From: Adenophora triphylla var. japonica
Taxonomy: Eukaryota; Streptophyta; Magnoliopsida; Asterales; Campanulaceae
Reading direction: 5' to 3'
Length of the DNA: 64,000 nucleotides
Assembly: GCA_022495995.1 (NCBI GenBank)
Contig: JAFEMH010002589.1
Span: 248,001-312,000, forward strand
This document shows, piece after piece, positions 1-11,553 of the stretch. The translations under genes were made by a program, and so were the position numbers. Position 1 is the first letter of the stretch. Each line of letters begins with the position of its first letter. The notes under the pieces were generated by a model. That model worked only from the letters and a program-made list of their open reading frames with translations, was not told the origin of the DNA and ran no database searches.

Positions 1-147
1 AACCGGACCAACCCGGACCGTGAACACCCCTAATCAAAACTCTCGGGAGGGTTTATGGCGCTCCAGAAACACGGCTTGCCTCTTCCATGTCTTCTTCCTT
101 TCGGGTACGCTAAATTCTCTTCCTTTTGTTAGCCTATCTTGAAAATC

Positions 148-1875
148 ATGGCTCTAATTTCTGCTGATTTCTTCCCTCACTCCCTCCCCTTTGGTACCCA
201 ACAAAAACCCTCTTCCCATTCTTCTCGCAATTTCATTTCCAGCTGCACAAAACCCCATAGGATTAGAAACCCTCTCAGTGCTCTAATTTCTACTCTATCT
301 GTCAATGATCATACAAATTCGCAATCTTTTTCGAAGAACAAACAAACTCATTTACTGAAACGCTTCAATGAGTCTTATAATGCCCAGAAGTACGATGAAT
401 CTCTCCGTTTACTTGAGGATTTGGTGTATAGGAGTTTTCAATTTCATCCAGATGCATCTATCTGTAAGAAGTTAATTAAAGGGTTTCTTTATTCTGATTC
501 CCGTAAGTTTAGAATTGGAGAAGCTACTAAGGTTTTACAGATTTTGGATTTGTGTGGTGAAGCGGATGTTTCTGCTTATCTTGATGTCATTAAAGGGTAT
601 TGCACGCTAAATCAAACGGACTCTGCGATTCGGTTGTTGAATTGGATGAGGGATCGAGGGTGTATACCCAATGAGGATGTGTATAATACAATTATTGGGA
701 GTTTGTGTAGGAAGGGAAAGCTAGAGTTAGCTTTAAAGATGTTGGATCTTTTTTTCAAAGATAAATGTAAGCCTAACATGTCTACATTCAAGATTTTGAT
801 AGAGGCAAGTGCCCTCCGAGGTAGCTCCAGTGGAGCAATGAAGCTTGTGGATGTGATGTTGTTGAGAGGGGTTCGTCCTGGTTTAGGATCTTACAATAGA
901 ATCCTTAAAGGAATGTGCATGGAAGGTCTGATGGATGAAGCTTTGGACCTATTTAACAACCTACCATCTAAGGGTTACCAACCTCATTTGTACTCCTATA
1001 ATATCTTGTTAAGGGGACTAGTTAAGTATGGGAAATGGAATGAGGCGGAAAAGCTATTCAATGAAATACTATCAAGAAAGTATGAGCCTAATGATGTTAC
1101 TTATGGCATCTTGATAGGCTCACTTTGTCGTGATGGGAAGATTCACGAGGCGACAAGCTTGTTTCAGGTAATGATGGAAAAGGGGTTACGTCCAAACATT
1201 TACATAGTCTCACAATTAATTTCCATGTACTGCAAAGTGGGAAAGTTAGATATGGCAGCAATGTTCATAGATTATATGATCTCGAGTGGCACCTTTCGTA
1301 CTGTCTCAAACTACAATAAGATCTTGTATGATATGAGTAAGAGTGGAAGTGTTGATACGGCAATGGTAATACTAAAAAAAATTAGGGAAAAGGGTCATTC
1401 ATTGGATGTTGGTACGTACAATGTTATGAATAGTGCTTTATGGAAGAAGGGAGATATAGCTGGAGCTTTGACAATGGTGTTGGATATGCTAGACAAAGGA
1501 ATTGACCCTTGTCCGGTCACTTATAATTCCCTCATATCATGCTTGTCCAAAGCAAAAATGGTGGATGAAGCTATGGTGTTGTTAGGGGACATGGTAATTA
1601 GTGGTTTTACACCTACGGTTTTCACCTACAACAATGTAATTCTTGGACTAAGGAGTGCTTGTAGAGTTGATGAAGCAATTCAAGTGCTGGAAGTAATGGT
1701 GGAAGTGGGGTGCCTACCAAATGAGAGAACTTACATGTCGTTGCTAGAGGGGATTCATTTAGTAGGAAAGCCACATGAGGCACTGGAGTTGGGTAATTCC
1801 CTTGTCCTAATGGGCGTGCTTTCAAAAAAATTGCTCAAAAGATTTCCGCAAACATTTCCTCTAGTTGACAAATGA
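148..1875 (+). CDS. P-class pentatricopeptide repeat protein, At3g04760-like
   Basis: Single uninterrupted exon of 575 residues. I start at the ATG at 148; an in-frame TTG nine bases upstream is not a plausible plant start. Residues 1 to about 60 are rich in Ser, Arg and Pro and poor in acidic residues, as in an organelle transit peptide. From about residue 95 onward there are 12-13 tandem 35-residue PPR units, most with the pattern 'YN.LI..LC..GK..EA..LF..M...G..PN'. The order of motifs and the C-terminal 'TFPL' stretch resemble, from memory, Arabidopsis At3g04760 (chloroplastic). P-class PPR proteins bind single-stranded organelle RNA through paired residues in successive repeats and affect its stability, splicing or translation. 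Some middle repeats ('GTFRTVSNYNKILYDMSKSG') are unusually far from consensus. No DYW or E domain is present. RNA target and exact organelle are unknown. Confidence 0.9.
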   Translation: MALISADFFPHSLPFGTQQKPSSHSSRNFISSCTKPHRIRNPLSALISTLSVNDHTNSQSFSKNKQTHLLKRFNESYNAQKYDESLRLLEDLVYRSFQFHPDASICKKLIKGFLYSDSRKFRIGEATKVLQILDLCGEADVSAYLDVIKGYCTLNQTDSAIRLLNWMRDRGCIPNEDVYNTIIGSLCRKGKLELALKMLDLFFKDKCKPNMSTFKILIEASALRGSSSGAMKLVDVMLLRGVRPGLGSYNRILKGMCMEGLMDEALDLFNNLPSKGYQPHLYSYNILLRGLVKYGKWNEAEKLFNEILSRKYEPNDVTYGILIGSLCRDGKIHEATSLFQVMMEKGLRPNIYIVSQLISMYCKVGKLDMAAMFIDYMISSGTFRTVSNYNKILYDMSKSGSVDTAMVILKKIREKGHSLDVGTYNVMNSALWKKGDIAGALTMVLDMLDKGIDPCPVTYNSLISCLSKAKMVDEAMVLLGDMVISGFTPTVFTYNNVILGLRSACRVDEAIQVLEVMVEVGCLPNERTYMSLLEGIHLVGKPHEALELGNSLVLMGVLSKKLLKRFPQTFPLVDK

Positions 1876-2375
1876 CAATGTAGAGAGTTCCTTGGTTCAT
1901 ATCCAAGAAGTACCTTAAATTTTACATGGTTTTGAGACTCTTCTTGGGAAGTCTCTTTTAACAAATGCATTTGTTGAATCCCTGTTACTGCATTTGCCCA
2001 TTTTTTCAGGTGACAAGAGACGTTTTTTGACTGGTGCAAGAAATTTCACTATGCTAAGAAACACGTGTATTGAGGTAGAGGTGGTTCTTTCCATGACCCC
2101 TTTTTTCTCTTCAGAATACAGATGGAAATGCAGAATGTGCACAAAGAAGGTTTGAACATTCCCATTGAAGCTGATGTATTTGGAACTACAATGGTTATCG
2201 AAGCGAAAGCGAGAGGTGTTGGATAATCTTCATGCTTGAGTTTGAAGTTGAGTTTAATATTTAGGATTTAATTATTAGTATAAAAATGGTAAGATAGTTA
2301 TTAGTGATCTGATTTAGGAAAACAAGGTTTATGATATAACTATTAGGCTAAGCCAAATTTCTTCTTCTTTTTGTA
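1876..2375 (+). other. 3' flank of the PPR gene
   Basis: About 500 bases after the PPR stop codon with no convincing coding sequence. The first 300-400 bases presumably include the 3' UTR and polyadenylation region. No unambiguous AATAAA signal was assigned. The stretch ends at a MITE. Confidence 0.4.
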
Positions 2376-2710
2376 TTCCCTCCGTTTCACGTTAATACTC
2401 CACTGTTTATTTTTTGGATGTTCTCTATTGATAGTCCATTTTCAAAAATTAAACTTTAATTTATTTATTGTTTGTCAAAAAAAAAATCTTTCATCTTCTT
2501 TGATGAATCCATATGCCTGTTCATTTTAGCCCGCCCTTAATCATTTCGGAACTAAACTTTGTTGTTATTGTTGTCAAAAAATTCTTTTCATGTTCGAAAT
2601 GATAGTCTTAATGCATATTGTAGATTTTTTTTAGCACAAATAATAAGAAATACAATTTCAAAATTAATAAGTCAATCTTTCAAATGTGGACTATTTACAT
2701 AGAGCGGAGG
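2376..2710. mobile_element. degenerate Stowaway-like MITE
   Basis: AT-rich 335-bp segment that begins TTCCCTCCGTTTCACG and ends with the approximate inverse AGAGCGGAGG, bounded on each side by TA (2374-2375 and 2711-2712). The CTCCCTCCGT-type terminus and TA target duplication are the signature of plant Tc1/mariner-derived MITEs. The termini have drifted, so the boundary is approximate. It has no coding capacity. Confidence 0.5.
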
Positions 2711-3186
2711 TAGCAGTATAAGTATTTAACCTGCTAGTGAAGTAAGAACAATTGGACTATTAACTCCTTCCATCCCACTTGGAGATCCCCTTTCTCTTTC
2801 TCTCCCCCATTTCCTTAATGTCTAATGGGGTAAGTATACTTTCTGAAGTTAGGCTAAAGTAGGAGAAATTTGGGCTAGATGGCCTTCTACTTGGTACTGC
2901 TTCTATTATTCAAGTTCATTAACAGTCTCATGTTTCTGCAGATCAAGGTTACCACAGAGTCGCTACGAGCCAGTTCTATATTAAACACATTGGAGCATTA
3001 CAATGGAAGTTCAAAACATTGTTCAGTCGTCACAATGCCAAAGGTAGAGTTTGTCCGAAGAGAGTCAATATTAGTGTAGAGCTATAGGAGTATTTAAATT
3101 GGCTCAAACAAGGGCTAAAAGTTTGCTCCTTGAGTCTCAATAGACTAGTAACATTTGACCAAAAATGCAAATTAAGAAAATGGTTA

Positions 3187-3288
3187 CTCCCTCCGTCCCT
3201 AAATGAATTTCGAGAAAAGTTTCAAATTTGCTCTTGATCAAGAGAAAATTTGAAACTTTTTTCGACATTCATTTAGGGACGGAGGGGT
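3187..3288. mobile_element. Stowaway-like MITE, near-perfect hairpin
   Basis: A roughly 100-bp element whose two halves are almost perfect inverted copies. The left end reads CTCCCTCCGTCCCTAAATG and the right end is its reverse complement (CATTTAGGGACGGAGGGG), with TA on both sides. The centre folds on CTCTTGATCAAGAG. The whole element would form a single hairpin RNA, as expected for a miRNA-like or siRNA-producing MITE. Confidence 0.8.
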
Positions 3289-3290
3289 TA

Positions 3291-4246
3291 CTAATTTTCT
3301 ATTTTTCCCTCGAGACATTTGAATTAAGTTACGGAACTGCTTGGTAGAGTACAAGTCTGTTGTTGAAGGTGCCGATCTTTGGAGAAGTAGAGGTATGTTT
3401 GTACATTCAAAATAATGGCTAGCAACTTCAAAGGAGTCATTTTGTTTTTTTTTTTAATGGAAGGCGGACTCGAACTGAAACTCCACCTTTGCTAAACACA
3501 TATACTTGTCAAACGCATTTTCTTGAGAAAATGTAGGCAAACAAAAGTTGTTTCACTTGTATACTCCTATAATTTTCATAGAATGGTTTTGACAATGCCT
3601 CGTGTAGTCGTGTTCCTTGTGCAGGTTTGTCCCCGTCCAGAGCTTTGTGGTTATGAATGGGAAACTGATAGCACTTCTTTGTTGCTCCACCAACTTTCTA
3701 ACGAGTAAGTTGTTATCACCACTGACAATGGATTCTGACAAGATAGTTAAACCAATGGAATTGTTTGCTTCAGCCGTGTTTTTGACTTGTTTGCTTCTTA
3801 TCCCATTTTGGTCATATGACATATCTGGGATACATGATCTGGGTATGTACAGTCCCACATCTTGCTATAAGATGTGACTATACATGTTATCTCATCTCGA
3901 TAAAATGTATCCCGTGTTATTATGAAGTGTTGGTACATCGACATTTTGAATAATCGTATTTTTTTCAAACTCTGTTATTAACCATTCATGTATTTTTTTT
4001 TTAACAGTTTAAACCGTTGTACTTTAGAAATACACTCATTATAATTATCAGAGCATGACTTAAACAATAAAAGGAGATATCAAGCTTACAAGTACATAGT
4101 GTTGGAAGTATTATACTTTAAATGAGTTCTAATATTGATTCTCAAAGTAGTTTATCAAAATCAATATTTCCAAGTAGAGTATGAATATTCTAAGTAGAGA
4201 TAAACAACAAATATTCTTAACAATAATCTAATATATACATTCCTTA
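3291..4246. other. intergenic, no gene recognised
   Basis: Mixed sequence with short open frames in both directions but no recognisable domain, codon pattern or repeat structure. I see nothing I can support as a feature here. Confidence 0.4.
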
Positions 4247-4248
4247 TA

Positions 4249-4528
4249 CTCTCTCCGTCCCGATCCAAATATCCCAAAATGGATCATGCACGGGAATTAA
4301 GGAATGGATATATATAATGCAAAGTATAGATAGTGGAATAAATGTTGAGTGAAAAGTGATATAGGAAAGAGAAAGTGGGGTAGGGAATAGTTAGTGGATA
4401 TTTATTGTGAGTATGACAAGTGGGTCCCACAAATAAAAAAGTAATAAACTTTTCTTTTTTGGGTTGAGACATTTTAACTGGGACACCCAAAAAAGAAAGT
4501 TGAGACATTTCGAGCGGGACTGATGGAG
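4249..4528. mobile_element. Stowaway-like MITE, about 280 bp
   Basis: Flanked by TA at 4247-4248 and 4529-4530. The left terminus is CTCTCTCCGTCCCG and the right terminus is approximately its inverse (CGGGACTGATGGAG). Internally there are two copies of a 'GGGTTGAGACATTTT' / 'AGTTGAGACATTTCG' subterminal motif and a run of purine-rich sequence typical of this MITE group. Confidence 0.65.
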
Positions 4529-4603
4529 TATCTAACACAAACCAAATATTCTCCGGAATATTATGGGCACGTGAGTTGTGGGGGACAGCCCATGGTTCAT
4601 GTT

Positions 4604-5250
4604 TTACACCTCCTTCAAGCTAATCGGTACGGGTGCTAGCTGAAGTTTGTCAAAGAGTAAGTCAAGATGAGGACGAGAAAGTCCTTTTGTGAAGAAGTCG
4701 GCCACCCGATCAGTTGTGGCAATATAAGTTAGATGAAAGAAACCACACTGATGAAGGTCCTGCACAAAATGAAGATCGTTCTCATTATGTTTAGTACGGG
4801 CCATGTGGAGTGCCGAGATCGAATTCTCGAAACAGGAAGGAGAACCACCTTAATTCAACTGCAGTTGTGACAGCGCGGTATTCGGCCTAACTGCTCGACT
4901 TAGATACTGTAGATTGCTTCTTGGCTGTCCTAGCAACGTGGTTTGATCAAATGAAATGCAAGCGCATGTGATCGACGATCATCGGGAGATCTTGGCCAAT
5001 CGGTGTTGGAGTAGGCGTGTAAGAAGATGTTCGGGGATCTAGAGAAGTGAAGAATTCGGTAAAGAGTACTTTTGACATATCGTAGAATACGTTTCACAAC
5101 TATCAAATGGGTAGTTCGTGGAGAGTGCATGAACTGACATATACTTGATTGACTGCAAACGCGTTGTCGAGGCGAGTAAGAGTCAAATAATGAAGGTCAC
5201 TCACCATATTACGATACATAGTAACATCTGAAAGAGGGTCGCCATTAGAG
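4604..5250 (-). pseudogene. Ty1/copia remnant: end of RT plus RNase H
   Basis: On the minus strand the order is the C-terminal RT motif 'DPLSDVTMYRNMV', the linker 'MHSPRTTHLIVVKRILRYVK', an RNase H fragment containing 'YSNTDWPRSPDDRRS', and the terminal 'HFVQDLHQCG...DRVADFFTKGL'. All belong to copia polyproteins. The pieces lie in different frames and much of RNase H is missing. A purine-rich stretch (TTGAAGGAGG) followed by TGTAAAACATG at about 4609 may be the polypurine tract and start of a truncated 3' LTR. Confidence 0.75.
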
Positions 5251-5532
5251 ATATCGATGATTTTTTTCTCAAAATATAGCTTTTTAAAATTTTAAATATC
5301 AAAATAACATTCATGAAAACTTATGTACCATAATAGCACTTTTTTAGAGTTCCGGGTTTGTCAAAATCGGGATTAAATTTATAGTCGGGTTTGTCAAATC
5401 GGCTTTATGTTTTTTTTTTTAAATTGAGTAATCGTTTTTTTTTTAAATAAAAAAGGTAAATCTGGTACTGTCACTACCGGGACTAAAAATCATGGTATGA
5501 AATCGTTTAATTGTAACATGAGTAAATTTTCT
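5251..5532. other. AT-rich spacer between two copia remnants
   Basis: AT-rich sequence with poly-T runs and a loosely repeated phrase (GGGTTTGTCAAA.TCGG at about 5347-5402). No coding signal. It separates two oppositely oriented copia fragments and may be a third, unrecognised insertion. Confidence 0.35.
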
Positions 5533-8193
5533 CATGTTTGTCAAGCTTGTGTGCTATGAAAACATGTAAAATTACCTTTTTCTCCATCTATTTCTAATAC
5601 TGTTTTGCCGTTCGATATAATTCATGGTGATTTATGGACCTCTCCAATATTAAGTTCTTTGGGACATCGTTATTATTTGTTTTTCTTGGATGATTTTTCA
5701 CGTTTTTTGTGGATCTTTCCTTTGGCTCACAAATCGGATGTGTATCCCACATTCTTAGTTTTTCAAAAGTTTATCAAAACTCAATTTGAGCGTGACATTA
5801 AAACATTTCAATGTGATAATGAACGGAAATTTGATAACAAACAGTTTTAGGAGTTTGGAAAAAAAAATATGGACTTTCTCTTCGTCTTTCTTGTCCATAT
5901 TCCTCTCCTCAAAATGGAAAAACTGAACGTAAAATTCGTACGATAAATAATATGGCTCTAACATTGTTAACTCATGCATCTCTTCCACCAAATTTTTGGC
6001 ATCATGCAATTAAAATGGCTTCTTATATACTTAATATTCTTTCAAATACTTCACTAAATTTTGTCTCTCCGCTTCAAGTACTTTACAATAAAATTTCAGA
6101 TTTTTTTAATATCCGGGTGTTTGGTTGCTTGTGTTACTCGTTGATTCTCTCTCCTACTATCAACAAATTACAAGCTCGTTCTTCTCCGTGTGTCTTCTTG
6201 GGGTTTCCGGACAATCATAGGGGGTATAAGTGTTTTGATATCCTTTCTCGTAAAATCATCATTTGTCGGCATGTTATTTTTGACGAAACTCGTTTTGCTA
6301 TACACATACCACTCCGGCTAATTCATATGATTTTTTAGACGAAGGCTTGTCTCCTTTTCTCATGGATCAGGTGACTTCATTTCCATCCTCCCATTCAGTC
6401 CAAAATACTCCCCAAAATCCTTCTGCGCCTTCAGCCCAAGTGCCAAGTGCAACCCCCACTTCAGCTTCTCGATTTTCTGGCCAACCTTCTCATGGCTCTA
6501 CTGGGCCTGCTTCTCCACCTCAGCCCACTGCTGAGAATCACCGGTCCAGCCACCTACATTAATACATAGACCAGTCACCCGAAGTCAAATGGGTATATTT
6601 AAGCCTAAAGTGCCTTTTAGCTTACATACTTCCACTCAAAAGTCTCCCATACCAAAATCACCCATTCTTGCTCTTAGTGATCCTAATTGGAAAATGGCAA
6701 TGCATGATGAATATAGTGCTCTTATTGAAAATAGGACGTGGGAGTTGGTGCCCCGTCCCCCTCATGCTAATATCATTCGTTCTATGTGGATTTTTACTCA
6801 CAAGGTTAAAGCAGATGGGTCATTTGAGAGGTATAAGGCCCGGATAGTTGGTGATGGTAAAACTCAACGTGTTGGCATAGATTGTGGTGAGACATTTAGT
6901 CAGGTGGTGAAACCGGCTACCATTCGTACCGTCCTTAGTTTCTCGATTTCCAACAAATGGCCTATACACCAACTTGATGTTAAGAATGCCTTTTTACATG
7001 GGGAATTAAAGGAAACGGTATATATGCATCAACCATTGGGTTTTCGTAGCAAGGAGTTTGCCGATCATGTTTGCTTGTTAAAGAAGTCTTTGTATGGGCT
7101 TAAGCAAGCTCCTCGGACATGGTACAAAGGCTTTGCTGATTTTCTTCTTACTTTGGGATTCTCTCAAAGTTGTTCGGATAACTCCTTATTTATTTATCGG
7201 GTTGATGGAGCTATGGCATATCTTTTGGTGTACGTCGATGACATCATATTAACAGTTTCTTCCGAAAGTTTGTGTGCTTCTATTATTACTTCTCTAAGTT
7301 TAGAATTTGCAATGAAAGATTTGGGGCATCTTAGTTCTTTTCTGGGTATTGGAGTTACTCATCGTCAAGGTTGTTTATTTTTGTCTCAACAAAAATATGC
7401 CTTGGAAATTGTCGAACGGGCGGGTATGGGTTCTTGCAAACCTTCACCAACTCCCGTTGACACCAAACCAAAGTTGGGTGCCAACAACAGTATACCATTT
7501 TCGGATCCCTCTTTATATAGAAGTTTGGCCGGGGCTCTTTAATATCTTACTTTTATATGTCCGGATATTACGTATGCGGTACAACAAGTTTGCTTGTTCA
7601 TGCATGATCCTCGAGAGGAACACATACACGCATTGAAAAGAATTGTTCGGTATGTGAAGGGAACTTCTGGGTTCGGTCTCTCTCTGGGACCCTCGACTAC
7701 TTCTTCTCTAGTATCCTTCACGGATGCCGATTGGGGTGGTTGTCCCGATACTAGACGATCAACTTCAGGTTATTGTGTATTTCTCGGAGATAATCGTATT
7801 TCGTGGTCAGCAAAACGTCAGGCTACTATCTCTCGCTCGAGTGCCGAGGCCGAGTATAGAGGCGTAGCTAATGTGGTTTCTGAATCATGTTGGCTTCGAA
7901 ATTTATTATTGGAGTTACATGTCCCTCTTCGCCGAGCTACCCTTGTGTTTTGTGACAATGTTAGTGCCATTTACTTGTCGGGTAATCCGGTACAACATCA
8001 ACGTACCAAACATGTTGAAATGGACATTCACTTTGTTCATGAGAAAGTGGCTCGAGGTGAAGTTTGGGTTCTTCATGTTCCATCTCGTCATCAATTAGCG
8101 GACATCTTTACGAAGGGGCTTCCACTAGTGTTATTCGAAGATTTTCGTGCTAGTCTCAATGTCCGTCTTGCTCCAATTTCCACTATGGGGGAG
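5533..8193 (+). pseudogene. 5'-truncated Ty1/copia pol (integrase, RT, RNase H)
   Basis: Begins inside the GAG-pre-integrase finger ('CQAC' near 5536) and continues into the integrase core ('IIHGDLWTSPILSSLGHRYY', 'FLDDFSRFLW', 'SPLQVLYN'), the RT ('NRTWELV', 'QLDVKNAFLHGEL', '[13 protein letters not shown]', YVDD at 7231-7242) and RNase H ('FTDADWGGCPDTRRSTSGY' through 'HQLADIFTKGLP'). No gag or protease is present. Frames change around 5850-5950 and 6338-6347, a stop falls inside the integrase finger, and an in-frame TAA at 7540-7542 (apparently a CAA glutamine codon originally) interrupts RT before RNase H, which resumes in the same frame. It cannot encode a working polyprotein. Confidence 0.9.
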
Positions 8194-8430
8194 TGTTAGA
8201 ATAAGAGAATATTTGTTTTGATATTCTTGTTATTCTTTGTCCATATTTTCGATATATACATAAAGATAGGTTTAGTCAAATTTAGCAAGTATTTGTATTT
8301 ATCTTAGCATAATTCTGTTACCAGATATAGAGCCTAGAATCAAGGGATTGATTAGCAACAATCATATTCTAATGTATCTTGTATATATAACAGTTGTTGT
8401 GAATGAAAAGGCAGGGAAAAATAATATATT
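8194..8430 (+). repeat. truncated 3' LTR of the plus-strand copia remnant
   Basis: Starts TGTTAGAATAAGAG immediately after a purine tract (ATGGGGGAG) and the RNase H stop, which is the expected 3'-LTR junction. It contains a GTATATATAACA promoter-like motif near 8380. The LTR ends abruptly at about 8430 where PMD-coding sequence begins, so its 3' end is missing or was lost on integration into the PMD fragment. Confidence 0.65.
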
Positions 8431-8922
8431 CTTATAACTTGAATCAGCTAAAACATATGACCCCAAACATAGAAAAATATATGCTCGAGTGTACAAGGTA
8501 ACCAGCTCATCGGTGGCATTCCTGGGGAGATTCTCAAAGTCATTATAAGTGAAATTTTCAAAAATCGATTTCACTTTTATACTCCCACCTTTAAGGTCCG
8601 AGTCAGATGGTTCAAAATTAAGTAACTCTATGCATAATTGTTTCCATTGCGCTGGTGTCATATGAGTTTCTATACCAATCACAGGATCTCCTTCTACGGG
8701 AAGGCCACATAAGCTAGCAACATCCTGAAGGGTGATTGTCATCTCTCCTACAGATAAATGAAAAGTATGGGTCTTTGGATGCCATCTCTCAATCAAAGCC
8801 TCAATCAAACACCAGTCGTGTTTAATATGACCAAATTTATATACCCCAAAAAAGCCAAGATTATTAAGTTTCGTTTCTATCCTAAAATCCAACAAGTTTG
8901 AAACCACAGATCAAGATGCTCA
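8431..8922 (-). pseudogene. plant mobile domain (PMD) protein fragment
   Basis: The minus strand reads 'HDWCLIEALIERWHPKTHTF' then 'HLSVGEMTITLQDVASLCGL', the signature of the plant mobile domain found in MAIN/MAIL proteins, the long form of PP7 and many transposons. It continues through 'VEGDPVIG' and 'RAYIFLCLGSYVLADSS' and is then cut off by a copia LTR at about 8430. The upstream end is interrupted by the LTR of element A at 8922. An in-frame stop lies at 8911-8913, so coding would have to start through a splice acceptor. It could be a remnant of a host MAIL-like gene or of a PMD-carrying transposon; the sequence alone does not decide. Confidence 0.8.
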
Positions 8923-9785
8923 TGTTGGGATTTATGGATAGGCTTCTTAAGGAAATAACAAAGAAAATGAGAAAGATAACGGGAAAGATAACGGAAATTG
9001 AAAAGCAAACCAGAAAAGTCGAGTCTTGTGTTTAACACAATTTCCGTAAGAAGTATTTGTCCCGCACTGGTGGTTACGGTTGATGACAAACTTCTCGTGA
9101 GATGAAACGACTTCTATTTGTTAATAGGAGCACTCCAAGTTAACAAATCTAATGAACAATTGACTATTTGGAACTTTCGGACTTGAAGAAAAATAATGCA
9201 AAAAGATGAAATGATTAGGCTAAGTTAATCTATCTCAAATGTGTGTAGGAAGACTCAATTTACTGTATGTATGAATTGAAATTCGGAGGGGAAGTATATA
9301 AGGAGAGTTAAGGGGTTTGTGTCTTTTCCCTTGAAAAGACACAATGTTTCTGGCAGCAGCGAAGGGCACGAGTCGTGCTCCTTGGCACGAGTCGTGCTCA
9401 CGACTCATTCCCAAGGCCTCCACTTGTTCTGATCAGAATTGAGCAAATGTCCATTAAGGTCCATTCGTGCTCACGACTCGTGACCAGAGTCCCCACTCGT
9501 TCTGATTAACTGGGTGCAGAATCTCATAAGCCAAAAACACAGTTCAAATCCAATTAAATCCAAATGATCTAATTGACCCTTTTAACAACTCTCGTTAAGT
9601 TACAAACCTTTTGTCATTAATTTCTCATTCACGCGGAAATAGTTTTTGAGACAATAAATGAGTTTCATAATCTACACTAAATGTAGAATACATTTTGTAA
9701 CTTACTTCGTTAACAAATAACGAATTCCGTTAGGAAGTTAGGTCAACGTTAAGTCAAACTTAACTTTAGTTACCCATTTCCAACA
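8923..9785 (-). repeat. 3' LTR of element A
   Basis: 863 bp, same length as the other copy at 22445-23307. Read on the minus strand it starts TGTTGGAAATGGG and ends ATAAATCCCAACA. A TATATA promoter motif lies at 9295-9300. Upstream of it (9367-9482) are copies of CACGAGTCGTG and its inverse. Differences from the other LTR are scattered single bases. Confidence 0.9.
9367..9482. promoter_or_regulatory. CACGAGTCGTG motif cluster in the U3 of LTR A
   Basis: CACGAGTCGTG occurs at 9367-9377 and 9386-9396, and the inverse-type CACGACTCGTG at 9472-9482, with partial copies between. The cluster lies roughly 70-190 bp upstream (on the minus strand) of the TATATA motif, where LTR enhancers normally sit. 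The same cluster is in the second LTR near 22889-23004. Regulatory function is inferred from position only. Confidence 0.55.
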
Positions 9786-9799
9786 ATCCCCCACATGAA
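9786..9799 (-). other. polypurine tract of element A
   Basis: Minus-strand purine-rich CATGTGGGGGAT directly adjoins the LTR start TGTTGG, as expected for the plus-strand primer site of a copia element. Between it and the RNase H stop at 10328 are about 530 bp with no coding signal, the 3' untranslated part of the element. Confidence 0.7.
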
Positions 9800-10327
9800 T
9801 GACAATTAATGCATGTATGCAATTTCGTCCAAAAGTTCCGGCGAACCATTATTACATCGGGATAGATAGCTTATGGCTTTGAATCTCCCCTAGTGAAATA
9901 TTATCGGATATACTAGCCATTTGGTAGCGAGTCGCTTTGAACCAGTGACTGTATGATGTATACCAAGACAACAATACTCACATAATAGTAGTTCTAACAG
10001 TTATTGTTCTCACGTTTTGTCCATTTCGGCCCTGGACCGTATCTCATTCATAGGCGTTCATATTAGAAGCGGCCAAGTTACTTCTCGCTTATATAGGTGA
10101 TTCACACTATTAGGAGTATCCTGCACTACTCCACCTGTAGGTATAGAAATCATTAAAAGTTTTCTCAACTTATCCTCACCACTGCTGCAGGTGCTTATAC
10201 TTGGATGTTCTGGGAATGAGTATTCAACATATCCAGGTCATTCAACCGAGTTGTTGTTTCCAAGTGATTCTACTAGAACTTATAGCTTGGTTGTCTCATT
10301 GAACCAAGGGCATGGGATCTCCAATTC

Positions 10328-11548
10328 TCAAGGTTGAGTGTCCACTATGAGTTCTTTTATTGTGGGTTTTAAGCCTATTCCCCTTAACAGTTTATACAGT
10401 TGATCTCTATTTATACCTTTCGTAAACGGATCTGCTATGTTATCATTTGACTTCACATAGTCAATTGTGATAACCCCATTCTTGATCAACTGTCTAATGG
10501 TATTATGTCTACGATGGATATGTCTAGACTTACCATTATACATACTACTCTGTGCCCTTCCTATTGATGATTGACTATCACAATGTATTAATACAGCCGG
10601 CACATGTTTATTCCAACAAGGAATATCCTCCAGGAAGTTCTTAAGCTATTCTGCTTCTTCTCCTGCTTTATCTAAAGCTATAAACTCAGATTCCATCGTG
10701 GATCTGACTATACACGTTTGTTTGGAGGATTTCCATGACACTGCTCCTCCACCTATTGTGAAAACATATCCACTCGTGGATTTTGAGTCTTTTGTGTCCG
10801 ATATCCAGTTGCATCACAGTATCCTTCTAATACTGCTGGATATTTCTTATAAAGTATCCCATGATTTAATGTATACTTTAAATATCTCAGTACCCTCATT
10901 AGAGCTTTCCAATGATCTGTACTGGGATTACTCGTGAACCTGCTTAGTTTGCTCACTGAATATGCAATGTCTGGACGTGTACAATTCGTTAAGTACATCA
11001 GACTGCCAATTATTCTTGCATACTCCAATTGAGAAACTGGTTCCCCTCTGTTTTTAGCTAAGTGTAGCGCCAAGTCTATCGGAGTCTTAGCTGGAGGGCT
11101 GTTAATGACATCGAATTTTCGAAGTACATTTTCCAGATAATGGAATTGTGACAGGACTATTCCTTCTGATGTTCTAGAAATCTTTATTCCTAAAATGATA
11201 TCTGCTAATCCCATATCTTTCATGTCAAAATTCTTCTTTAACATGCCTTTGGTATTCATGATCAATTCATGACTACTTCCCATTATTAACATGTCGTCTA
11301 CGTAAAGACAGACAATAACAAATGATTCAGATGTTCCTTTAATGTAGACACATTTGTCACATTCATTAATCTTGAATCCATTTGATAACATAGTTCTATC
11401 AAATTTCTCATGCCACTGTTTAGGTGCTTGTTTTAGTCCATATAACGACTTTACAAGTTTACACACCTTTCGTTCTTTACCAGGAACCACGAACCCTTCG
11501 GGTTGTTCCATGTAAATTTCTTCATCAAGCTCTCCATTTAGGAAGGCT
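10328..11548 (-). pseudogene. element A pol, distal half (RT and RNase H)
   Basis: Continuation of the element A polyprotein on the far side of element B. It resumes at '[20 protein letters not shown]', with '[16 protein letters not shown]', the YVDD catalytic box at 11293-11304, '[15 protein letters not shown]' and RNase H pieces ending 'DNIADPFTKGINRDQLYKLL'. RNase H is broken: the frame changes around 10753-10603, so the segment with 'KSRHIHRRH' is separated from the RT. Together with the stop at 19852 and the insertion of B, RT cannot be made. Confidence 0.9.
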
Positions 11549-11553
11549 GTCTT

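Noticed and set aside
139..147. Upstream TTG start for the PPR protein
   Set aside because: Plant nuclear genes start at ATG with rare exceptions; the ATG at 148 begins a good transit-peptide-like N-terminus.
2879..3858. Small open frames (60-100 codons) on both strands between the PPR gene and the next MITE
   Set aside because: No recognisable domain, no consistent codon pattern and no splice context that would join them.
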